Origin: Acidobacteriota bacterium
GTDB taxonomy: Bacteria; Acidobacteriota; Terriglobia; UBA7540
Assembly (NCBI GenBank): GCA_021789565.1
Contig: JAJYJL010000527.1
Coordinates: forward strand, 1 to 6,317
Direction: 5' to 3'
DNA: 6,317 bases
The position numbers and the translations under genes were made by a program. The notes below the pieces were generated by a model that was not told the origin of the DNA, ran no database searches, and was given only the letters and a program-made list of their open reading frames with translations. Shown here piece after piece: positions 1 through 5,363 of the stretch. How positions within the stretch are numbered: the stretch's first letter is position 1; each line of letters begins with the position of its first letter.

Positions 1-203
1 AAGCCGGCAATCAGATAGAGCAGTGTCGACTTACCGGAACCGGATGCCCCCATGATGGCCACAAATTCGCCCGCCCAGACTTTCAGGTCCAGTCCGTTGA
101 CAGCAGGCGATGACGGAGAGTGATGATCATAGACTTTGGTCAGCCTCCGGGCTTCAATGACAGGCCGTGTATTTCGGTTTGCGCTTTCATTTGCCTCATT
201 CAT
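1..203 (-). CDS. ABC transporter ATP-binding protein, MacB/LolD type (partial, N-terminal 67 residues)
   Basis: This is the nucleotide-binding subunit that powers the adjacent permease by ATP hydrolysis on the cytoplasmic face of the membrane. The gene is cut by the left window edge, so only its start is seen. Reading leftward from the ATG at 203, the protein has a short polar N-terminus, then an LTKVY strand with the aromatic A-loop residue Tyr25, and a complete Walker A motif GASGSGKST at residues 52-60 (Lys58). The Q-loop, signature motif, Walker B and H-loop lie beyond the window. The start codon overlaps the permease stop by 8 bases (ATGAATGA), and no strong Shine-Dalgarno precedes it, so translational coupling is likely. 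Pairing with an FtsX-type permease places it in the MacB/LolD/FtsE clade of ABC ATPases. The substrate cannot be told from this fragment. Confidence 0.93.
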   Translation of the reverse strand, partial: MNEANESANRNTRPVIEARRLTKVYDHHSPSSPAVNGLDLKVWAGEFVAIMGASGSGKSTLLYLIAG

Positions 204-1302
204 AAGCAAGTGCGGCAATCGGCTCACTGGTGCTGGCCCGATAGGCCGGGTATGCCCCGCCCAGAACAGCACTGGCAAGCGTTATGGCTCCTATCCACAA
301 GAGGGAATCCATGGGCAGCAAAAAGCTGAGCGCCGGATAAATAGAGAGAATGATTGTCTTGGTTAGAAGATAGAGAATCAGCGAAAGCCCTCCGCCGAAC
401 AAGCACAGCAAGCAAGCTTCTCCCAGAAACATGTTCAGCATATACCGACGGCTTGCGCCGAGGGCGCGCAGAATTCCGATTTCACGCGTTTGTCCGAGCA
501 TTTGTACGTAAAGAGCCAGGAAAATAACCAGGAAATTGATAACCCCCGCGAATACGACCACCACCAGAAGGAACTGCCGCAGTCCGAGAAAAGAGGAAGG
601 CGTGATGAGCGAAGTAAGATCGCTCATTTTGGTAATCTCATACCCACTCAAGGCGCCACCCTCAAACTCCCGCAACCGTTTCTGAACCTCTGCGGCCAAG
701 CCTGGCGACGTGCATTTCACAAAGATGACAGCGCATTTGCCGGGGGCCACTAAGTCTTGAAGCGTCTTCAGAGGAATAAACACCCGTGCGCCCTTGCCGT
801 GTTCGACGACCCCGCAGACCGTAAAATGGTGGTTCAAAATATCCAGAGTGCTACCTACCTGTACATGATGCGTACTGACATAGACATCATCAACGAGGGC
901 TGTGTATGGTCCCGTAAAAGGCCCGCCCCGCAGGAACTTGAATCCTCCGGTCACGCGGTTAAAACTCGGAAGATCGATCCCAAACACGGCCTCAAAACGG
1001 TTGGTAAAGCTGACATTGGTGGCCGTGGGAGTTGTTGCCGCAATGCCGTTGACTTCTAAAATCTTCTGGGCCATTGAGTCCGGCATCACGTTTTCCCCAA
1101 GGCCTAAAATGTAAGACGAATGAGGTGGTTGAATCATCAGATCCGCCCCGATGCCTTCTGTTCGGTGGATCTTTTCCTCCATAACCCCGGTCGATAAACC
1201 CTTCATCACAAGACCGAGCAATAAGGCCACGCTGATCATCCCCATCGACAGAAACATCCTGACCGGATGATGCAGAAGTTGCCTTAACATCAGCTTCAGC
1301 AC
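196..1302 (-). CDS. ABC transporter permease, FtsX/MacB-like, 368 aa
   Basis: This is the membrane subunit of a type VII (MacB/LolCDE/FtsX-like) ABC transporter. Such proteins transmit ATPase motion to the periplasm to move lipoproteins, peptides or drugs. The visible architecture fits the family. One transmembrane helix lies at about residues 15-36, followed by a large extracytoplasmic domain (about 40-240). Three C-terminal helices lie at about 244-268, 295-320 and 333-354. The family signature QTREIGILRALGAS falls at about 271-284, and the C-terminal end resembles YPAYRAS..PI.AL.YE. I chose the GTG at 1302 because AGAGG lies 5 bases upstream and the product then starts in the usual way (LKLMLRQLL). 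An in-frame GTG at 1320 would add six residues and has a poorer ribosome site. The gene is followed by, and overlaps, the ATPase gene. The export substrate is unknown, and LolC/E, MacB or DevC-like roles remain possible. Confidence 0.92.
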   Translation of the reverse strand: MLKLMLRQLLHHPVRMFLSMGMISVALLLGLVMKGLSTGVMEEKIHRTEGIGADLMIQPPHSSYILGLGENVMPDSMAQKILEVNGIAATTPTATNVSFTNRFEAVFGIDLPSFNRVTGGFKFLRGGPFTGPYTALVDDVYVSTHHVQVGSTLDILNHHFTVCGVVEHGKGARVFIPLKTLQDLVAPGKCAVIFVKCTSPGLAAEVQKRLREFEGGALSGYEITKMSDLTSLITPSSFLGLRQFLLVVVVFAGVINFLVIFLALYVQMLGQTREIGILRALGASRRYMLNMFLGEACLLCLFGGGLSLILYLLTKTIILSIYPALSFLLPMDSLLWIGAITLASAVLGGAYPAYRASTSEPIAALAYE

Positions 1303-1307
1303 AAAAG

Positions 1308-1312
1308 CCTCT
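1308..1312 (-). promoter_or_regulatory. Ribosome binding site deciding the permease start
   Basis: On the minus strand AGAGG is followed by a 5-base spacer and GTG at 1302. This favours 1302 over the in-frame GTG at 1320, whose nearest purine-rich stretch (AGGGAAG) is 11 bases away. Confidence 0.5.
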
Positions 1313-1399
1313 CTCGGCACCAGGAATGGTGCTTCCCTGCATTTTGCGGCTCAAAACACTATCTTAAGGCTATTGGATGTTATTTGACGAGGACAGGTT

Positions 1400-1432
1400 G
1401 TTATCAAAAAAGGAACGGCCGAGGTTATCAAA
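1400..1432. repeat. Two direct copies of GTTATCAAA, 24-base period
   Basis: Identical 9-base words occur at 1400-1408 and 1424-1432 (TTTGATAAC on the minus strand), about 100-130 bases upstream of the permease start. The spacing is slightly over two helical turns, so two molecules of a regulator could bind the same face. The neighbouring XRE protein is a candidate binder, but that is inference. Chance occurrence of a 9-base repeat in an AT-leaning leader is possible. Confidence 0.35.
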
Positions 1433-1593
1433 CAGATCTAGAAGAAGAGACCTCTTCGAAAAGCACTCTCAAGCACCAATTAGTAGGGTTTAGGGTTAGA
1501 GATGAACCCGGTGCCTCCGGCTTCCAAATGTACCTGGCAACTTGAGCGACCGTTCCCCGGATATACTCCTGCGCAGTGCACGCTTTTTGAATA

Positions 1594-1986
1594 CTATCCT
1601 TCAGAACTTACCGTGCGAACGGCCATCTTCTTGGCAAGCGCCAACAACACGTTCCGGTCTGTCGGAGAAAGGTGCTCTTGGAGTTCGCGAAACTTCAACA
1701 GGAACCTGGCTTCTGATCCTACTGCGCCTTCTTCCCGGGAAAGACTTTCGAGCGTAAGGTGAGGTACGGAACTGTTCTGCGCTGGGTCTTCGGCATGGTA
1801 GAAAAGCTTGTAAAGAGGCATATCCAGAGCTCCGGCGAATCTCTCCAGCGTTTCCAGGGACGGCACCGTATGACCGTTCTCCACTCGCGAGATGTAACAT
1901 CTCAGCAGGCCCGTCCGTTCTTCAATATCGCCTTGCGAAAGCTGCTGCTGCTCTCGCAGCGCCCGGATTCGCTCACCAATTCCCAT
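1594..1986 (-). CDS. XRE-family helix-turn-helix transcriptional regulator, 130 aa
   Basis: This is a DNA-binding transcription factor of the Cro/CI (HTH_3) fold. Residues about 5-62 form the five-helix domain: helix 1 near GERIRALREQ, helix 2 SQGDIEERTG (17-26), recognition helix 3 RCYISRVENG (29-38), then PSLETLERFAGALDMPLYKLF closing the fold at 42-62. The remaining half (about 63-130) is a polar linker and a charged helical tail ending SPTDRNVLLALAKKMA, probably for dimerisation, with no enzyme or ligand domain recognised. The ATG at 1986 is preceded by GGAGGG (1995-2000) at 8 bases, which fixes the start. It lies downstream of pyrB and upstream of the transporter, all on one strand but with gaps of 140 and 291 bases. 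It could regulate itself through the palindrome at 2094-2105, or the transporter. Neither is shown. Confidence 0.93.
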   Translation of the reverse strand: MGIGERIRALREQQQLSQGDIEERTGLLRCYISRVENGHTVPSLETLERFAGALDMPLYKLFYHAEDPAQNSSVPHLTLESLSREEGAVGSEARFLLKFRELQEHLSPTDRNVLLALAKKMAVRTVSSEG

Positions 1987-2054
1987 CGTTCAAACCCTCC
2001 GCTTTCAGATTACCCCGGTTCCCGATCCTACGGATCTTTCTGCTTTCGGTACAA

Positions 2055-2084
2055 AGAGTATGCGAAGTGGCATGTTTTAGGCAA
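2055..2084 (-). promoter_or_regulatory. Possible sigma70-type promoter of the XRE regulator
   Basis: On the minus strand TTGCCT (2084-2079) is followed after 18 bases by TACTCT (2060-2055). Both boxes match the consensus only partly. Transcription would start near 2048, giving a leader of roughly 60 bases before the ATG at 1986. It sits just downstream of the 12-bp palindrome. Confidence 0.3.
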
Positions 2085-2093
2085 GGCTACCTG

Positions 2094-2105
2094 AGTACTA
2101 GTACT
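2094..2105. promoter_or_regulatory. Perfect 12-bp palindrome AGTACTAGTACT, candidate operator
   Basis: The sequence equals its own reverse complement. Allowing two mismatched positions on each side extends the symmetry to 2089-2110 (AC.T.-core-.A.GT). It lies in the 140-base gap between the pyrB stop and the XRE gene, about 10 bases upstream of the regulator's possible -35 box. Small XRE dimers commonly bind palindromes of this size, so autoregulation is plausible. A terminator role for pyrB is unlikely because no T-run follows and the loop would be too tight. Confidence 0.4.
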
Positions 2106-2126
2106 GAAGTGCCAGAGACAAACCCT

Positions 2127-3047
2127 TCAATTCAGGAGAGTTGCTAGCAGCGCCATGCGGACAAACAGACCATTTTGGGCCTGCCGGAAATAAGCCGCGC
2201 GGCGGTCCTGATCCACTTCCATGGCGATTTCACCCAGGCGAGGTAGGGGATGCATGATAATGGCATCTGACTTCATCAGTTGCAGGGAGGCTTGGTTGAT
2301 CACATAAACGTCACGGCAACTCTCATAATCAGCAATCCGGTCGCCGAACCTCTCCTTTTGGACGCGTGTCTGATAAACGACGTCGACTTCCGGCAACACA
2401 CGGTCCAGCATCGCATCCTCGGCAAACCAGGTCCCATGCTCCCGCAGATGTTCCAGAATGTCCTCTTTCATCTTCAGCAGAGACGGAGCAACAAAGTACA
2501 TCTGGACATCCTTGAATTTGCTCAGAAGGTATGCGAGGGAGCGAACAGTGCGTCCTTGGGCCAAGTCGCCCACCATGGCAATCTTGAGCCCATCGATCGA
2601 GCCAATCTCTTTCCGGATTGTGTACAAGTCAAGCAAAGCCTGGGTTGGATGCTGGCCCGCCCCGTCGCCGGCGTTGATCACGGGCACTCGCGAAACCGCT
2701 GCCGCCCGCCTGGCCGCTCCGACCTCATTGTGGCGTAGCACAATGACATCCACATAGCCATTCACAATGCGGATGGTATCTTCCAGAGTCTCGCCCTTCG
2801 CGACCGATGAGAATTCTGCGGCATTTTCAGTTGAAATAACCCGCCCACCCAGCCGCTGCATGGCAGCCTCAAAAGAAAAGCGCGTCCTGGTGGAGGGCTC
2901 ATAGAAAAGCGTAGCCATCAACCGGGAGTGAAAGTCGTCTGTGCCACCGCGTGCGACGACGCGTTCCATTTCTTCGGTGACGCTGAACAAATGGTTCATA
3001 CCCGGCAGGTCGAATTGTTGAGCTTCAATCACATGATGCAACTTCAT
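2127..3047 (-). CDS. pyrB: Aspartate carbamoyltransferase catalytic chain, 306 aa
   Basis: The enzyme condenses carbamoyl phosphate with L-aspartate to give N-carbamoyl-L-aspartate, the committed step of de novo pyrimidine synthesis in the cytosol. Active-site residues are all present. The carbamoyl-phosphate loop is STRTR (52-56), Lys84 lies in the mobile loop AKGETLEDT, and Arg105, HPTQ (133-136), Arg166 in GDLAQGRTV, Arg228 and Gln230 in TRVQKER, and HPLPR (266-270) follow. The numbering matches E. coli PyrB almost exactly and the length is normal. I chose ATG 3047, 8 bases after GGAGGG. A GTG at 3071 would add eight residues without support. Stretches such as VIEAQQFD, FYEPSTRTR, GRTVRSLAYLL and AAYFRQAQNGLF look more like plant ATCases, which are PyrI-free homotrimers, than like the Bacillus form. 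No pyrI, pyrC or carAB is adjacent. A promoter is visible upstream. Confidence 0.98.
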   Translation of the reverse strand: MKLHHVIEAQQFDLPGMNHLFSVTEEMERVVARGGTDDFHSRLMATLFYEPSTRTRFSFEAAMQRLGGRVISTENAAEFSSVAKGETLEDTIRIVNGYVDVIVLRHNEVGAARRAAAVSRVPVINAGDGAGQHPTQALLDLYTIRKEIGSIDGLKIAMVGDLAQGRTVRSLAYLLSKFKDVQMYFVAPSLLKMKEDILEHLREHGTWFAEDAMLDRVLPEVDVVYQTRVQKERFGDRIADYESCRDVYVINQASLQLMKSDAIIMHPLPRLGEIAMEVDQDRRAAYFRQAQNGLFVRMALLATLLN

Positions 3048-3055
3048 TGTGGGCA

Positions 3056-3061
3056 CCCTCC
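3056..3061 (-). promoter_or_regulatory. Ribosome binding site deciding the pyrB start
   Basis: GGAGGG on the minus strand sits 8 bases before the ATG at 3047. This is near-ideal and lies inside the reading frame of the longer GTG (3071) form, which argues that the shorter protein is the real one. Confidence 0.75.
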
Positions 3062-3101
3062 GTTTGGCCACCTGGAAATCACGGACTTGACTGCTGTCGC
3101 G

Positions 3102-3128
3102 TTCCGTCCAGAAGATATCCTGACGGAA
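3102..3128. promoter_or_regulatory. Inverted repeat TTCCGTC-N13-GACGGAA over the pyrB -10 box
   Basis: Perfect 7-base arms at 3102-3108 and 3122-3128 are centred 20 bases apart, about two turns of the helix. The predicted -10 box lies between them and the predicted start site falls in the distal arm. A dimeric repressor here would block RNA polymerase. No regulator is identified. Confidence 0.4.
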
Positions 3129-3141
3129 TGGCAGGCGTCAA
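3112..3141 (-). promoter_or_regulatory. Predicted sigma70-type promoter of pyrB
   Basis: On the minus strand a -35 box TTGACG (3141-3136, five of six consensus bases) is separated by 18 bases from a -10 box TATCTT (3117-3112, four of six). Transcription would begin near 3105, leaving a leader of about 58 bases. The leader is too short for a classic pyr attenuator with anti-terminator. It could form a small hairpin, with ACGGA near its 5' end pairing with TCCGT about 20 bases later and GAC/GTC inside. Confidence 0.55.
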
Positions 3142-3553
3142 CCCGAGTAAGACCTTGTATCGCCTGTTGCGAGAGTTTTTAGATGTTGCCGGATCAACAA
3201 TTTGAATCTCTTTCTCGCCTAGCATGGAGGAAAAAACGCAACTTCCAGAGGGCATCGCTTATGATTTTACTCCCGCCTTTTCCAGCATTTTCGCCTCTCC
3301 AGGTCGCGGCTTCGTCATCAAACAACCAGCATCTTGCCCCGGAGCGTCTTGCGTTCCGAGTCAAACGGACAATAGCTTTCTCTATGGAATCAGTATATTA
3401 CGATTCTGCTGTTAACCTGGGACGCTTGAAAAAACCTTTTGGCGGATTTCTTTCCCTGACCTGTCACGCCGGATTTCGCCTTTGCCCTCTAACGCTTTCG
3501 AATCTAGACTCCGATAGTAGACAAAGAATGCGGTGCAGTCAGTCAGAAGCCCC

Positions 3554-3590
3554 CGCGCATTAGGACCCCGCCGGGTCTAAGAAAAGCGCG
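3554..3590. repeat. GC-clamped interrupted hairpin
   Basis: The inner stem pairs TTA(G)GACCC (3560-3568) with GGGTCTAA (3573-3580): eight pairs, one bulged G and a CGCC loop. After an asymmetric interior loop, an outer clamp pairs CGCGC (3554-3558) with GCGCG (3586-3590). No T-run follows on either strand, so it is not an ordinary intrinsic terminator. It lies about 175 bases upstream of the response regulator start. Confidence 0.4.
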
Positions 3591-3750
3591 CAGAAGCAAG
3601 TTGCAGGAGCAAGTGCGTTTGAACCTGTGACCTCTAAACGCAAGAAGGAACGAAATGCGCGGTCCCAGTCCCAGGCACTCCTCCGTTGCACGGGGGCGGA
3701 CGGGACTAAGCGAGCCATCCTAATCATGGCAGACGCAGTCATAAGTTGTT

Positions 3751-3756
3751 GGGGAG
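3751..3756 (+). promoter_or_regulatory. Ribosome binding site deciding the response regulator start
   Basis: GGGGAG is followed by an 8-base spacer and ATG 3765. The open frame extends 46 codons further upstream, but those codons encode a basic, unstructured stretch with no family match, and the receiver domain begins right after Met at 3765. Confidence 0.7.
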
Positions 3757-3764
3757 ATGTCAAG

Positions 3765-4895
3765 ATGAATAACAGTGATTCGAACCCGCGAGTTTTAGTT
3801 GTTGACGATGAGGCGCCAGTTTGGGAACTGCTGGGAGAGAAACTGGGCAGAAGCGGGTTCGATTGGCAAGGGTGCTCAAGCGGTGAAGAGGCGCTTGATT
3901 GGCTGGGAAGAAAACATTTTGATGCTATAATCTCGGATATGAAGATGCCGGGGATGACCGGGCTCAAGCTTCTCGAAGAAACCCGGAAAAATCACCCCCA
4001 CATCGCGTTCCTGATGGCCACTGGCGAAGACGATATCCGGGTGGCTGTCGAAGCAATGAAGCTGGGCTCGGACGACTATCTGGTAAAGCCCTTCCACTTG
4101 GATGCAGCAGTAGGCAGCGTCCGCCGGGCCCTTGAAAAGAAACTGTTGGAAGCAGAATTGGAAAAATACCGAGAGCACCTGGAGGAGATCGTCGATCAGA
4201 GAACTCGACAACTCCAGATTGCCAGCAAGAGAATTGAGCACACATACGATGACACCCTTGAGGCCCTGGGAGCTGCGCTCGATTTACGCGATACGGAAAC
4301 CGCCGGACACTCCCGGCGCGTGAGCCTCTATTGCCTGGAAATCGCCCGCGCCATGGGTTGCACTCTGGAACAATTGAAGACCATCGCACGGGGCGCCTAT
4401 CTGCACGACATAGGAAAAATTGGGATTCCTGATTCGATCCTGCTGAAAGAAGGAAAACTGAGTTCGGAAGAACAGACGGTAATGCAAACCCACGTCCGAA
4501 TCGGCTATGAGCTCCTCAGCCGTATTCCCTTTCTCTCAACGGCCGCGGAAATCGTCCTGACCCATCAGGAACGGTACGACGGAACGGGGTATCCGCAAGG
4601 CTTAACATCCGAGGAGATTCCCCTTGGAGCTAGAATCTTTGCAGTTGCGGACACACTGGACGCCATGACATCCGACCGTCCCTACCGCCAGGCGCTCCCA
4701 TTTTCTACAGCGCGAGAAGAAATCATCAGGGAATCGGGAAAGCAATTCGATCCCGACATCGTGCGCGTTTTCCTGTCAATTCCCGAGCAGACGTGGGGAA
4801 ACATCCGGAAAGAAGTTGCGGGAGTGCGCGGGCGCATGGGCAACCTGGCGCGCGGAGGCCTTCGACCTTCCGTCCGCGAAGTCCAGGTTCAGTAG
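3765..4895 (+). CDS. Response regulator with receiver and HD-GYP domains, predicted c-di-GMP phosphodiesterase, 376 aa
   Basis: This is a two-component output protein of RpfG type, expected to hydrolyse cyclic-di-GMP in the cytoplasm when its receiver is phosphorylated. Receiver (about 9-125): acidic pair Asp14-Asp15, phospho-acceptor Asp58 in SDMKMPG, switch Thr86, Tyr105, and Lys108 in KPF. A charged coiled-coil linker (about 120-160) joins it to the HD-GYP domain (about 160-350). That domain has ETAGHSRR (Glu178, His182), HDIGK (His214-Asp215), His243 in QTHVRIG, HQERYDGTGYP (267-277), Asp296 in AVADTLDAMTSDRPYR, and GKQFDP (325-330). In the usual HHE..DG.GYP motif the second His is Gln268 here, so one metal ligand may differ. 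No histidine kinase or diguanylate cyclase is adjacent, making it an orphan in this window. It converges on the next gene with a 19-base gap. Confidence 0.95.
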   Translation: MNNSDSNPRVLVVDDEAPVWELLGEKLGRSGFDWQGCSSGEEALDWLGRKHFDAIISDMKMPGMTGLKLLEETRKNHPHIAFLMATGEDDIRVAVEAMKLGSDDYLVKPFHLDAAVGSVRRALEKKLLEAELEKYREHLEEIVDQRTRQLQIASKRIEHTYDDTLEALGAALDLRDTETAGHSRRVSLYCLEIARAMGCTLEQLKTIARGAYLHDIGKIGIPDSILLKEGKLSSEEQTVMQTHVRIGYELLSRIPFLSTAAEIVLTHQERYDGTGYPQGLTSEEIPLGARIFAVADTLDAMTSDRPYRQALPFSTAREEIIRESGKQFDPDIVRVFLSIPEQTWGNIRKEVAGVRGRMGNLARGGLRPSVREVQVQ

Positions 4896-4906
4896 AGGAG
4901 ACCTGG
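4883..4906. terminator. Inverted repeat CCAGGT-N12-ACCTGG between convergent genes
   Basis: Six-base perfect arms at 4883-4888 and 4901-4906 straddle the stop codon of the response regulator. They lie just before the end of the convergent gene, which is where a shared bidirectional terminator would sit. No T-run follows on either side, so intrinsic termination would be weak, and this may only be a small 3'-end hairpin. Confidence 0.3.
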
Positions 4907-4914
4907 CTGCCCGG

Positions 4915-5247
4915 TCACTGTTCGCGACGTCCTAGAATATCTGCAACACATCCGCGAAGCACCCTTCCCGTGCGGTCCGAGCGATTTTCAACTTTCGAAG
5001 CATAGCCGATCCGCTGGATGATAATTCTGTAATTTTGGAATTCACACTCTTCCGGAATCAGCAGACGATCGCTGTCGTAAACCTCACCAAAGCGAACCTC
5101 TTTGGCCTCCCCGTCAACCTCTGGATCCACGACGCGCCCCACAAGGTTTCCGTTCTGATAAATAGCGTCCTGCTCCCGATCTAACGAGGCGTTCGCATCA
5201 TTCTGTTTCTCTTCCCCGCGCGTGCCCACTGCTGACTTTTCACTCAC
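4915..5247 (-). CDS. Conserved-looking hypothetical protein, 110 aa
   Basis: I do not recognise a named family. The GTG at 5247 has a strong GGGAGGAG site (5257-5264) nine bases upstream, which supports real translation. Residues 1-27 are polar and charged (SEKS, GEEKQND) and look disordered. Residues about 28-110 look folded, with alternating hydrophobic strands (IYQNGNLVGRVVD, EVRFGEVYDSD) and a basic/hydrophobic stretch ECEFQNYRIIIQRIGYASK. A Gly/Arg-rich end (GRVLRGCVADILG) follows. No signal peptide, membrane helix or catalytic motif is visible, so it is probably a small cytosolic beta-rich protein. The gene ends 19 bases from the convergent HD-GYP gene. Its leader contains a stable hairpin at 5277-5313, which may control expression. 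Function is unknown. Confidence 0.72.
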   Translation of the reverse strand: MSEKSAVGTRGEEKQNDANASLDREQDAIYQNGNLVGRVVDPEVDGEAKEVRFGEVYDSDRLLIPEECEFQNYRIIIQRIGYASKVENRSDRTGRVLRGCVADILGRREQ

Positions 5248-5276
5248 CGCAGATAGCTCCTCCCAATAAGTCTAAG

Positions 5277-5313
5277 CTGCTATCTCCGGAAGGATCGTTC
5301 CAGGAAACAGCAG
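5277..5313 (-). ncRNA. 15-bp RNA hairpin in the leader of the hypothetical gene
   Basis: Read as minus-strand RNA, eleven bases at 5313-5303 (CUGCUGUUUCC) pair fully with GGAGAUAGCAG (5287-5277). One bulged U and a further four-pair stem (GGAA/UUCC) close a six-base loop. Two of the pairs are G-U. On the plus strand those positions become A-C mismatches, so the structure favours minus-strand RNA. It ends 12 bases before the GGGAGGAG ribosome site of the gene starting at 5247. No T-run follows, so it is a leader element or processed 3' end rather than a standard terminator. No known riboswitch class is recognised. Confidence 0.45.
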
Positions 5314-5363
5314 GATTCCGGCTTTGACAATGCGGCGGAAAGTTCCGTCCCTTGATGCGTGGG

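Larger units (their letters stand above)
1303..1593. other. Intergenic region upstream of the transporter operon
   Basis: No convincing gene lies between the XRE regulator stop and the permease start. The region should hold the transporter promoter, since the 291-base gap makes read-through from the regulator gene uncertain. It contains a repeated GTTATCAAA word (1400-1408 and 1424-1432), a short inverted repeat GAAGAG-AC-CTCTTC (1444-1457), and two tandem TAGGGTT units (1484-1497). A TTGATA hexamer on the minus strand, within the 1400-1408 copy, could serve as a -35 box, but no -10 at ideal spacing is clear. No T-run hairpin terminator for the regulator gene was found. Confidence 0.5.
3142..3764. 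other. Gene-poor divergent intergenic region
   Basis: About 620 bases lie between the divergent pyrB promoter and the response regulator, and I see no credible gene. Open frames here have no family resemblance, odd composition and no good ribosome site. Visible structure includes an AT-rich imperfect palindrome at 3387-3406 (GAATC/GATTC outer arms, one bulged A, GTA/TAC inner arms). There is also a GC-clamped hairpin at 3554-3590 and a 13-base imperfect tandem duplication at 3592-3617 (AGAAGCAAGTTGC then AGGAGCAAGTGCG). The response regulator promoter should be here, but no box pair stands out. Confidence 0.5.

Noticed and set aside
1484..1497. Two tandem TAGGGTT units resembling plant telomere repeats
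   Set aside because: Only two copies within a bacterial intergenic region, most likely chance.
1571..1588. GCG...CGC followed by five T, considered as an intrinsic terminator
   Set aside because: The stem is only three pairs and the T-run is on the plus strand, whereas the neighbouring genes are transcribed on the minus strand.
2106..2126. Intrinsic terminator immediately after pyrB
   Set aside because: No stem of adequate length followed by a T-run is visible. The nearby palindrome has too small a loop and no U tract.
3183..3563. 126-codon plus-strand open frame in the long spacer
   Set aside because: No good ribosome site, no recognisable motif and a random-looking composition. The end of the frame lies inside the GC-clamped hairpin.
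3618..3634. tRNA T-loop-like string (minus strand GAGGTCACAGGTTCAAA), considered as a tRNA fragment or attachment site
   Set aside because: The flanking bases do not form a T-stem, and no D-arm, anticodon arm or acceptor stem could be found.
3627..3764. 46-codon N-terminal extension of the response regulator
   Set aside because: Basic low-complexity residues without family match. A good GGGGAG site precedes the ATG at 3765 where the receiver begins.
3560..3967. 135-codon minus-strand open frame
   Set aside because: It is mostly antisense to the receiver domain and its serine/proline-rich product looks like an antisense shadow.
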